From Strobilurus pachycystidiatus (taxonomy: Eukaryota > Basidiomycota > Agaricomycetes > Agaricales > Physalacriaceae): a stretch of DNA of 64,000 nucleotides. The stretch covers positions 3,348,001 to 3,412,000 of the forward strand of contig JAHLMK010000001.1 of the NCBI GenBank assembly GCA_019915135.1. The letters run 5' to 3'. The notes beneath the pieces are model-generated. The model was given only the letters and a program-made list of their open reading frames with translations. It was not told where the DNA came from and did no database searches. The position numbers were made by a program, and so were the translations under genes. This document shows, piece by piece, positions 52,433 through 62,111 of this stretch. Each line of letters begins with the position of its first letter. Position 1 is the first letter of the stretch.

Positions 52433-53798
52433 ATGTTGCAGGCTGTGGGAGCATCATGGATGCATCTTGCAGCAAGCATGACTGGAGATGGCACACGCGG
52501 ACCATACTTCCAGTTTCCACGATCAACCGACTTCTTCTCGTGCTGCTTGCAGCTGCCTGATCGTCAATTCCGCTTCATGTTCAGGTGTGTATTGCATTTG
52601 TACGTCAAGTCTGAAGCCTGAACTGTTCTTCAGGATGGGTAGAGACATGTTCGATCGCTTGGTCACAATGTTTGCGCCACATCACCTCTTCCAGTCTCAA
52701 GGCCGCAAACCACAACAACACATAAAATGGCAGCTTGGAACCTTCTTGATACGCTACGGGATGCTAGGATCTAGTGCCATCTCGACACATATCAAGCTCG
52801 GGATTGGAGTTGGAACTGTAACATTGTACTGTCGTCGTGTAACACGTGCCATTCGAGAACGACGGAACAAGTTTGTAGGATGGTTAAAGGAGGAAGAGCA
52901 GCAGTACACTATGTTTCAAGTTGAGCAGAATATTGGCTTCAGGAACTGTATAGGCAGCGGCGATGGAAGCCTGATCCCAGCAGATGAGATTCCTGGAGTT
53001 ATGGGCTCCAGTTACCTCGGGCAAAAGGGTTCCTTTGGCGTTTGTCATTCTTACTGGTATTCTTGTCTCGTCAAAGGCTAATTTTGTGATAGTTTGCGCT
53101 TCAGGTGACTGTGGATCACGGACGTCGTATCACATCCTTCGAACATGGTTGGCCAGCGAGTGTCACCGATCGACGCATCTGGGACAATTCACACATATGG
53201 TTACACCGTACCCAGTACTTCAAGGATGGTCGGTATATCCTTGTGGATAAAGGTCAGCTGCTCTTGTAAGATATTGTCTCTTACTGACTGTTATTGCCAA
53301 GGATATCCATCAAGTCCATACACGCTTTGTCCCTTTTCTGAACCGGAACTCAGCAAGGCTGGATCCGATACTGAGAAGCGCCGCATGCGGGACTTCAACT
53401 ATTATCTCTCTAAACAGAGAATCACTGTAGAGCATGCCTTTGGTGCGCTAAAAGGACAATTCCAATCTCTTCGTCATATGGGAGCACATAAGAATGTGCA
53501 GGATGTATATCGTGTTATCGAAGCGCTCATCGTTTTGCATAACATGTGCCTCCACTATCACGATCTTCCTGAGGACATAGTTGACATTATCAGCACAGTT
53601 CAGGAGGATCCCGATACTAGACGAGCTGATACCAAAGGAAGTGATGACGAAAGCGATGGACCGGACTATGTTGGACCAACGGTGAATGGAAATGCTAATG
53701 TACCAGCACATGAAACAGAGGCGTGGCTACGAGATGAAGGACATCAAATGCGAATGAATATAATGAACGAGGTATTTCCTATCAAAGATTATAGCTAG
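52433..53798 (+). CDS. Harbinger DDE transposase, four exons, 400 aa
   Basis: Exons are 52433-52584, 52634-53039, 53105-53252 and 53302-53798. Introns are 49, 65 and 49 nt and all phases agree. Motifs in order: 'FRFMFRMGRDMFDRLVTMF' (N-terminal helical domain), 'GIGVGTVTLYCRRVTRAIR' (helix-turn-helix-like), 'GSGDGSLIPAD' (first Asp), 'VTVDHGRRITSFEHGWPASV' followed by TDRRIWDN (second Asp), 'YILVDKGYPSSPYTLCPF', and 'RITVEHAFGALKGQFQSLR' (catalytic Glu). This is the DDE_Tnp_4/HARBI1-type fold. The second donor (GTTTGT) is weak, so that junction is the least certain. The start ATG is the first in frame after the TIR. The gene looks intact and could encode active transposase. Confidence 0.85.
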
Positions 53799-53864
53799 TG
53801 TAGGTATGAATAAATTGCGCACAATCAGAAACTGTCTATGAACGAAAGACGATTGCAACTCAAA

Positions 53865-55532
53865 TCAAAAATCAAGCATATCACCAATAACCTTCTCGGC
53901 CTTCTTGCGCAGCTCCGCCGAATAGATGCCTACGGGGGCGGCAAGAATCTCCTGCGCAAATTTGCACTTCTCAGCTCGAAGCGCCTGGTCCATCTTGATG
54001 TTAGCAAGACGCTCCTCCCGCTCGCAAACCCGATCAGCGCGATCAGCTGCACGTTCCTCACGGTACTTGCGAGCATGAGCATACTCTAAATTAACAGCCT
54101 CCGTCTTTGCCTTTGTATCAAACCACTTGTCCATCCCGTCCGACTTGAGCTTCGACTGTGCGCGATGATTCTTGGCAGCAGTATGTTTCGGCTCCGAGAC
54201 CGTCTCACCTGCACCCTTCTTGGATGTAGGCTTAGACGCTGCTGACGACGAAGACATCGGCTTCTTAGCAGTAGTGTTGGGGGCCGAGGCAGGTGGCGGA
54301 GGCGTCGGAGCGTCTTTGTCGTCCTTGTCAACGTCAATGACATTGTCGTCATCTTCGGGGTGGTGATTGTCGTCTTCATAGTCGGATATCTGTGACGCTG
54401 AGTTGCGAACAGTCTCGCGCGTCACTTTGGGATTGTTGTGATACCTAGGTCCAATTAGATAGTGCAGGGGCATGAAAGCAAGACGATACCTCGATTGAAA
54501 GACTTGATACCAGCCCTTTCATTGCCAGAGCTGGCACGTTTCGGCGTTGAGCTTACCGACGTGACATCCAGCATTACGAGAGTTCTCGATATGCTTGTCA
54601 ACAGCAGAGAGATCATCGTAGTCGTAGTCGTCAGCATCAGCGCCACGCCCCGTAAAGTTCCAAAAAGCGTGCATAAGCTTATATGTAGCGAGGAGGTTGT
54701 TGAATTGTCGAGCGAGCTGCTTGTCATCAATATCCTTGAGGACACGCTTCTCGACAGCCTAGAGATAGTATCAACACCAGAAGGGCAATGAAATATAAAT
54801 GAGACACATACTTGTTTCCAAACAACACTCGGCTTAGTTTGAAGTGCGTCGAAAATAGAGTCGGAATCCTCTCCGAGAACATGCTCAATGAGGATCCCAC
54901 GCTCTTCAATGCTGAGAAGAGCATTGGCCGAGTTATGGAGATCGGCATCTTCAGGTTTGGGGTTGTCCTTTTTGCGTCTTGGGTGCTGGTGCCGCGGGCT
55001 GATTGCCTAGTGGGGCATTCTGGTCCGGGTTTGCGTCCTTGCGAGGACGTCCACGCCGCTTCCTTGGAGGTTGGGCTGATGCCCCAACTTGAGGAGTGGG
55101 CTCGGCAGCTTTGAGAGTGGGCGTATGAGGCTGAGTGATGCGAGACGTGGCGGCCGCGTGAAGAGTTCCGGGATCGACGAGGTCTGACTCGTCAAAGTTG
55201 TCCACCAGACGTGATTTCTTGGCAGAAGGCGTCGGAGTCGCCTGGGAAGGGGATAGTGGGCGTTTGTAGGGCTGTTCCACGCTATGAGGAATGGAGTATG
55301 GTGGATATTGACCGTAAGAAGGGATGAAATAGACCGGGGACTGGACAGTGTTCAAGGGAGGCCGGGGGTGGATTATGGCATGGGGCATCGGAGTACTTGG
55401 AGCCCTGGGAGCGTGCATTTGTGTATTCTGAGCTGGCTCCTGACCGGACATTTGACTAGCAGCCAAAGCAAGGGCATCGAGACCAGCCTGATGACTAGGG
55501 TTAGCCACACAATCTGCTGGCTGAAGAAGCAC
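53865..55532 (-). pseudogene. Harbinger second protein (SANT/Myb-like accessory), decayed
   Basis: The N-terminal part, 55532-54951, is Pro/Gln-rich with an AT-hook ('RKRRGRPRKDA'). The frame then slips by one base near 'caaaaaggac' (about 54968-54978) into '...DNPKPEDADLHNSANALLSI'. An intron at 54832-54780 (GTATGT...CTCTAG) joins 'PSVVWKQ' to 'AVEKRVLKDIDDKQLARQFN', a trihelix/SANT-like helical region. TGA 54521-54519 interrupts 'AETCQLWQ-KGWYQVFQSRY', after which the frame runs on through 'MPLHYLIGPRYHNNPKV' and an acidic/Pro linker to a charged helical C-terminus ending at 53865. The family is the DNA-binding partner that Harbinger transposases need. One frameshift and one stop make it non-functional as it stands. 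The 5' end is unclear. Confidence 0.7.
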
Positions 55533-55734
55533 TCAGATTCACCATATTATAAAGCAGATAGTGATAAATAAATAGAACGAGTGTGGTAGCGTGGTGTGTC
55601 GAGGTGGAAGAAAAGCTGTAGAGACAACCGGATGCTTCGGGCGCTATGCCCGCGCCAGCGGAGTTTGAATTATTTATTGTATTTACGGTTTATTTAGGTA
55701 GGGGAATTTTCGGCGTCTAGAATTGAGCGCCCCT

Positions 55735-56705
55735 ATTGGTCTTCATGACTATATGGATGACTTCTTTGGCTGAGATTTCAAGCGCAATCTTGTTATGTTT
55801 CATGGCAAACTGCGTCCCCACCGTCAAGTTGTTGACTTGTCTTTTGGGATCTCATTGGTTGTCCATATGATGACAAGAAGCAGGAGCATGGAGTCACCCT
55901 CAAAATCATTGGCTTCTGGGTTGATATCCATTCTGGTTCTATCTCTCTCTCTCCAGATTCTCTTGACTCTATGATTACTTCAATCAATGAGTTCTTGGGA
56001 CAACCCAAGCCCCCTCTTCAGCAATGGCAGCAACTTGCTGGTTATCTGAATTGGACTCTCAATGTCTTGCCCTGGGCACGCCCAGCTCTCACAGAGCTCT
56101 ATCGCAAGATGAGCGGCAAGACCATCCGCTTCAGAGGCATTCCACTCAATGCTGAGGTTAAGCAGGACCTCAGTTGGTTTGTCAAAGTTGCGAAGGATTG
56201 CATTGGCATTCGCTTTGTTGATGCTCAATCTTGGAGTGATGATGAGGCAGATTTCATTGGCTGGACAGATGCTAGCAATTCTGGCCTTGCATTTGTATAT
56301 GCAGGCAATGGCTTTGCTTATCAGCTTAAGACTATCACGGGAGTGGACACATTCTTCCGTGAACTTCTTGCTATTCTCTGTCTCATTCACCATGTTGCCT
56401 CATTCAAGATTCCTCCTCGCCGCATTCTGATCCATTCAGACAGCATGGATTCAGTTGCAGTTTTCAACTCCTTGTCTGCATCTCAATCATCACACAATGC
56501 TATTTTGTTAGCGATTGCTGATATTGTGCTGCGCACAGGCATTGATGTGCGAGTTAGACACATTCCTGGAGTTGACAACATCATGGCAGACTTGCTGTCT
56601 CGCCTTCTGTTTGATGATTTTTCCAAACAGTTTCCCTCCTACCGCGTCTGCACATTTCAGCCCCCAAGAGAGCTGGTTCCGGCGCGATGGAGAGAGTGCT
56701 TTTAG
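55735..56705 (+). pseudogene. RT C-terminal part and RNase H (Ngaro copy 2)
   Basis: It resumes with 'IGLHDYMDDFFG', the RT catalytic box, then TGA 55771-55773 where Trp is expected, and a one-base shift before 55850. From 'WDLIGCPYDDKKQEHGVTLK' onward the frame is open to 56705. RNase H features are 'GWTDASNSG', 'FFRELLAI', 'IHSDSMDSV' and 'VDNIMADLLSR'. The RNase H part (from about 56030) is intact. Confidence 0.87.
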
Positions 56706-57700
56706 AGGCCTTGGGCGAGAGGAGAAAGACTGATCCCTCTCGCCCACCTATGGACTTGAAGAAACTAGATGACTTAGTCTTGTATCTACAAGTCCATGCA
56801 ATTGAGAAGTCCACTCGTAAAAACTATGCTACTGGTGCCAGAGATTATGCTAGATTCTGTCACAACCACAGCCTTCCTCTGGATCCCATTCCAGAAACTT
56901 TATCTCGCTATATTGCTTATACTTTTCAATTTATTGCCTCTGGCTTCAAATAATTTTCTGGAGCACGTCACTTTCTCAAGGAGTTCTATCCCTCATTCAC
57001 TGAAGCTCGAGCTTCTGCTCTAGTGCAAGCTACTATCAGAGGAGCCAAAAAGATCAGAGCCGATCCAGTGAAGCGCAAACTACCTCTGCGCACTTCTCAT
57101 CTGCAACTCTGGATTGATACTGCAAATGCAACTCTGAGCTATGATGATCTTCTCTTTGCCACTCTTATGGCTTGTGCATTCTATGGCTGTCATCGCATGG
57201 GAGAGCTGTTACAGCCTAATTCTAAAGCACTTAAAAATTGGTGTAAGATCATCAAGAGGGCTTCTCTGCATTTTGAGCCTGGCTATGCAGGTTACAAGCT
57301 GCCTTATCACAAAGGTGATCAGTTCTATCAAGGAACAGACATGCTCTTCACTCCTCAGAAGATTGCAACCCCGGTTGAGCTTCTTAAGCAATACACCAAA
57401 CTCCGAGACAAGCTTCATGGAGCTCGGTCTACTCTCTTCATTTGTGAGAATGGGACTATTCCCACTCGCAGTTGGTTTGAAAGAAAGTTCTTTGCACTGG
57501 TGGGAAGAGAATTTGAAGGTCACTCTGCTTGTTCTGATGGTGCCACCTACTATGCTGGCTTAGGTCTCTCTGATGCTATCATTCAGGCTTTGGGTCGTTG
57601 GTCTTCAGAGGCCTTCAAGATCTATATTTGTGATAATCCAGCTGTACGTGCTGCACAACAGCTTGCAGTACAGAAACAAGCCTCCACTTCTAATTTCTAA
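56687..57700 (+). pseudogene. Tyrosine recombinase (Ngaro copy 2)
   Basis: It overlaps the RNase H end by 19 bp. The frame has one TAA (56951-56953; Tyr expected from the other copy) and otherwise runs to TAA 57698-57700. N-terminal SAM-like helices ('KSTRKNYATGARDYARFCHN') are followed by the catalytic core: the Arg box 'FYGCHRMGELL' is intact, the C-terminal 'GRWSSEAFKIYICDN' with the Tyr is intact, but the HxxR motif reads 'GHSACSDGATYY', so the second Arg is Cys. The function in living relatives is joining extrachromosomal circular DNA to the genome. This copy should be inactive. Confidence 0.88.
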
Positions 57701-58243
57701 CATGATTCTCTACTCTCATCTCGCGTCTCGTTCACATTTTTTCTCACCATCACCATCCCCAACACACAACATTCATAGCTCTCATAGCCAGTCACAATCC
57801 GCGTAATTTATAGGCCCTTGGGCCCATTTTAGCCTAACTTCATCGGTGTGAACCTTTAAGCATTGGCTTGAAGAAGGTTCTCGATGTTTGGAGAATGAGT
57901 CAGGAAGCGCCCTTTTGGGTAAGATGGCGGGACAGCGCGGTCCCGCCGCCCGACGTATAAATACAACGCTATCATACTTGTAAAACCTTAGAGTGGACTT
58001 TACGTTTAAACCATCCCGTTCTTTGTCCTCGTCCCGTCTCCTCATCCAATAGACCGTCCTCTTAGATATTGACCGGGTCGATCTCTAAGTGAACGCCCTC
58101 TCGCGAGAACAGACCAATAGACGACTCGGGGAGTCCGTCTGATTGACATCTCGACTCCCATTTGTGTCGATTCCTGCCAGCGGAATACCTTCGATCTCGA
58201 TAGACAGGCCGACCTACCCAGAACCCTAGGACGGACGCTAACA

Positions 58244-58740
58244 ATAAGTCCACTCTCTTCTATCGCTCCCAGGAATAACACGCCACAATGAACCACTTCA
58301 AATTAGCGGGCGCTGTAACAACCGCAATCGCCCTCGCACTCCTGGGGAGATGCGTCTGGCTACTGGAGACCAGGCTGAAGGGTGGGGATCGGGGATCCTC
58401 ACCGCTTCAGAGGAACGACCACCTCATAACCCCGTCCCGCCCCTTCCTCCTGAGGCCCCCTACCATCAATCCCGTCCGAGTACGACGCGATGTAGATCAA
58501 GTCGCGGAACGCGTCCTCCACTCGTTCCGTACTCACCCACCCGTCCCGCGTCACATTGGAAACTCCCCTCGTCCAAGGAACCAGCAAGCAATCACCACGG
58601 AATGCTTCCAGTGTCGACGTGTGGGACACTATTGACAGAATTTCCCCCAGCTCCCCCTTCGAACCTAGACAGGCGGAACGACCACGAACTTATCATTCAA
58701 ACGGACACATATAACTACTACGGAAAATCGCTATAGGACA
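58244..58740 (+). pseudogene. gag remnant downstream of split LTR
   Basis: ATG 58288 starts a frame with a hydrophobic N-terminus ('MNHFKLAGAVTTAIALALLG') and ends in a zinc-knuckle-like 'CFQCRRVGHY' at TGA 58633-58635, where Arg would be usual. It lies directly after the LTR, as gag would. No protease or pol in the same orientation follows, so the element is truncated. Confidence 0.5.
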
Positions 58741-58769
58741 CCCGAACAAATGACCTGATCATACACCAA

Positions 58770-61617
58770 AGATCAAAACACGAACCAGCTGATGCAGCTC
58801 ACTTTGGGACAGACCACCCGAGAAAAAGCCAGGAAGAGGCACAGCCGTCCGCGCCAAGTAAGGCATCACCCGCCTAGCAGCCACTGGTTGGTGCAAGGCT
58901 ACACCATTGAGCTCGCATAGATGGTAAGCTCCTCCCTGGTTTCAAAACAACACAATGAGCGGACCCAATATCGTGGCTTGGCTTTATCGGGGAGGTCCTT
59001 CCGGGCATGCAAGTTTTTGAGTAGAACCAAAGTGCCACGGGGAAAGTCAAAGTCGCGAACCCAATTTTTATGATCCTGCACCCAGCGCTGGGCCGCCTGT
59101 ACTCGGGCATCATAGACACCTTCACGCAAACGTTCAAGTTCCTCCTCACGCTTCAAGAGATCTTGCGCGCGGTGAACTATCAACTCCTCGTCAGAGAGAA
59201 GGCCTTCTGGTGGAGTTGTCATCCATGATGCCTGGACGAAGTCCATAGGCAGGAGTGGTTCCACGCCTGTGACAGCTCGGAAAGGCGACATGCGGGTAGT
59301 ACGCAATACCGATACTCGCTTGGCCCAGATCATAGCATGGGCTGACTTGTACCATGTCCTTTCAATCCCTTTTGAGATTTTCAGGAGTCCTTTACGCACG
59401 TCAAAATGGCGGTTCTCGACTATCCCGTTTGCCTGGGAGTTGTACGCTGAAATGCATATGTGTTTTACGCCATGGATTTTATGGAGTTCCTCCATGGCCG
59501 CGATGAAGGCTGGACCGTTGTCTGTGACTATCTCCCGGAGAGATCCCCATCGACAAATGAGTTCTTCGAAGATGAAGGCGGAAATTGTGGAAGTATTCTC
59601 CTTTCGGAGTAGGCAGAATTTGGGGTAGGCAGTGAGGGAATCCCGAGCATGGAGGACATACTTGAAACCGCCAGCCCGAGGCATGAAGAAGGTGTCTATG
59701 TAGACTTTTGAAAACAGTGGCGCCGGCATGGCAACCACAGGTGGCAGGTGCCAGTGATGTGTCTGCCTAAGCTGACACTCATGACAGGTGCGCAGAAACC
59801 ATTTCACATCATTCATGAGGCCCGGCCACCAAAAACGCTGCGAGATATGGAATCGGACCGAGAACAGCCCCTTATGTCCAAGGTTGTCGTGTGCGGCACG
59901 CAGGATGCGTATACGATCACATAGGCGAACATAAGACTGATGTCGCCCAGATACCACGCGTCGCCAGAGTACTCCGCCCTGTATGAAAAAGTTACTGGCA
60001 TACTTGATGAAGGTGCGTTGATCTCGGTCGGACAAGCTTGAAGGCAGTGTGAGGTCTTCCAAGAACTTCCACATTTGTTCTAGGCGAAAGTCGGCACGGA
60101 TCTGGTTAGGCGAGCGTGGAATTTTGGGCGCTACATCTGCATCCACATTTGGATTCAGAGGACTGTAGGAGTACTTGGGTAGATCAACATGCAAAGTTGC
60201 GTGAACCTTCTGAAAGTCGGTGCCCTGTCGTGTCGTTTCCAGGCGAGGAGTGATTGTTGAAGCAGATATTAGCTGGATGAAGGCGTATCTCCTGTCCAGC
60301 CAATCATTGTCGTCCTCGAGTATCTCTTCGCCTGGAAATGGGCGTCGTCTTGACAGACCATTAACTCCATGAGTAACTCCTGGGACGTGCACCAATCTGA
60401 AAGTGAACAACAGGATTCCTGCGACCCATCGGTTGATGGTCGCATTGGGGTTCAGATCAGGGTTGTTGATCATGCCTCGGATTGCTGTTGCATCAACTTC
60501 CACCTCCAGCTCGCGTGCACCTATGATGTACATTTGCGTTACTTTCAAAGAACGATATAAACCAAACAGCTCCAGCTTAGGCTGGCTGTAATTGGACTCT
60601 CTCGTGTTCAAGGGTAGCGAACCAAAACGGTTGGGATAGCGGATTGATGTATCGCCTGGATCTTCCTGGAAGATGGCAAAGCCTACAGCAATGACACTGG
60701 TATCCACTGCCAGGATGATTGCAGCGTTGCTTGTGTAGTCCAAAGGCCGAAGCGCAGGCAAGTTGACAATTGCCTGTTTCAAAATATCCTGGGCATATTG
60801 CTGAGGAGGTCCCCAGACAAAGGGTGCGTCCTTTCGCGTCAAATCGACAATAGGGCGGGAGATGGCCGCAAAATTCCAGATGAAAGAGCGCATAAGGCCA
60901 GCTGTGCCCAGGAATGCTCGCGCATCTGTGAGATCTCGGCATGGACCCCAGGCTTCGATTTTGGCAACCTTCGAGTCCTCAGGCACCCGGCCATCATAGG
61001 TGCACTGCACTTGTGACCCACAATGATAGCCTCAGGTATGCAGAGGTATGCCTTCTTGCCAGACCAAGTACAGCCAACGTACTTCATGCGCTGTATTATC
61101 CGGTTCAAGGCTTGTAGATGCTCCCAGACGAACCGCCTGATGCCAGGGTTTCCGGGGATGGTTTCGTACGACCCATCCGGCATCTCGTAGCGTGTAGCAG
61201 GCCCTCGCACTCCCGCATCGTCCATGAAGGGAATTGTGAACAATGGAATTTCATCCCTCAGCACATATGTTGTATCGCCATGAAGAATTGGCACCGAGTT
61301 GGTCCAGCCCATCGGTAGCTTCATTAGGCAAAATGTGCCTAAGGGAGTTTGAAAAGTTGTGAAGTCCCGGCTGGGCGGGGCGAGACCTCTCTGGTCAAAG
61401 GCGACGTATAGATCGAGCACCCCATAACAAGCTCGACCTGCAAAGGCTTCCGCTAGAGTGTCCACAAAAGGTAGCATACCACTGTTGCGGATTGTCACCT
61501 TGTTCAAGGGTTGGAGATCATGGACAATGCGCAGCGATTTGCCATCCTTCTTGACAACTGTAAACCATCTAGACCGGTAGGAGGAGTTGGATGGCTCGTA
61601 GGCGCCAGCTGTTCCCC
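58770..61617 (-). pseudogene. Ty3/Gypsy pol remnant (RT-RNase H-integrase)
   Basis: On the minus strand RT starts abruptly at about 61617 ('AYEPSNSSYRSRWFTVVKKD'). It has the FMDD box at 61228-61217, a 5-bp duplication (TGCAG, near 61014) that shifts the frame, then 'YDGRVPEDSKVAKIEAWG', RNase H ('ILAVDTSVIAVGFAIFQ') and integrase with an HHCC domain ('HDNLGHKGL...CHECQ') and D, D, E in 'VYIDTFFMP', 'VTDNGPAF' and 'GIVENRHF'. Near 59000 another shift and a TGA precede the true C-terminus ('GGAYHLCELNGVALHQPVAA'). It is related to the 17-kb element's pol but clearly a different family (FMDD against FIDD). Gag, protease and LTRs of this element are absent. Confidence 0.85.
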
Positions 61618-62111
61618 TACACAGATTGTTTAATCTCAGGCCCGGTCGAAACCCGTAGGCGTTTTAAACCGACGGTTTAGTTTAATCAGTTGCTTAAACC
61701 TGTACCCTGACTCCTCGGGTACACCGTATTATAGGACACCGGATACACACATCCGGTCCGGTTTAAACTGTCACAAAATCCTATTGATTAAACTACGCGA
61801 TGAAACAGTTACACCAATACTTAAACCGTTACATAGTCTCAATGACCTACAGTGTCGACTATTAGACCGGATTAAACCCTCCGATTAAGTCAGATGTTTA
61901 AGTCAAAGGTTTAAGCCGTTGGACTGAGTCGGCGGTCGGACTACCTTGCACTGTCACACATCAGAACATCACACCACACACACCATGGAGGTGGCCTTCA
62001 AGAACTTTCATAACATGTAATAAAGACAAAAGACATTTATATCTGGAAGTGAGATTAATCCCTGCTTAAAACGCGCTGATTAAACGCTCACTTTAAACCG
62101 CTACTATTGGC
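61618..62111. other. About 490 bp without gene, TTTAAACCG-rich
   Basis: It abuts the broken end of the Gypsy pol. Motifs such as GTTTAAACCG and CCGATTAA recur, and TGTTCCCCTACACAG at about 61609 could be an LTR-type start, but no matching end was found. It contains no coding sequence. Confidence 0.4.

Larger units (their letters stand above)
52344..55734 (+). mobile_element. 3.39-kb PIF/Harbinger transposon
   Basis: The perfect 19-bp ends are AGGGGCGCTCAATTCTAGA. The flanks are ATT (52341-52343 and 55735-55737), read as a 3-bp target duplication; reading it as TA with GGGG ends is also possible. It encodes a DDE transposase (plus strand) and a second protein on the minus strand, the usual two-gene, convergent layout of this superfamily. 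It interrupts the Ngaro RT immediately before YMDD. Confidence 0.9.
49003..57866 (+). mobile_element. Ngaro-like tyrosine-recombinase retrotransposon (copy 2)
   Basis: The 5' end is TCGAAGTAAAAG and the 3' end ...AAGCATTGG. Order: about 1.06-kb leader, Gag-like ORF, RT, RNase H, tyrosine recombinase, short 3' end. No integrase and no LTRs are present. A Harbinger element (52344-55734) interrupts RT, leaving a native length of about 5.5 kb. The solo LTR at 28718-29787 shows the unoccupied target (GGGAC|CTCGAAGAAGG in reverse complement); here the flanks are GGGAC and CTTGAAGAAGG, so no target duplication was made. That and the gene order support Ngaro/DIRS-type mobility. Every gene except RNase H carries a disabling change. 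Confidence 0.9.
48292..58243 (+). repeat. LTR (about 1.09 kb) split by Ngaro-like element
   Basis: The left part 48292-49002 starts TGTTATGATCTTGGCCC. The right part 57867-58243 ends GACGCTAACA. Together they match the solo LTR at 28718-29787 (inverted) end to end. CGTATAAATAC (57954-57964) is the likely TATA box. The flanks do not form a target duplication (TCCTG against ATAAG), so this is probably a 5' LTR with element sequence following at 58244. Confidence 0.82.

Noticed and set aside
58899..61010. Intact 703-codon polyprotein on the minus strand
   Set aside because: It is only the part of a pol gene after a frameshift; RT lies in another frame and the C-terminus is shifted again.
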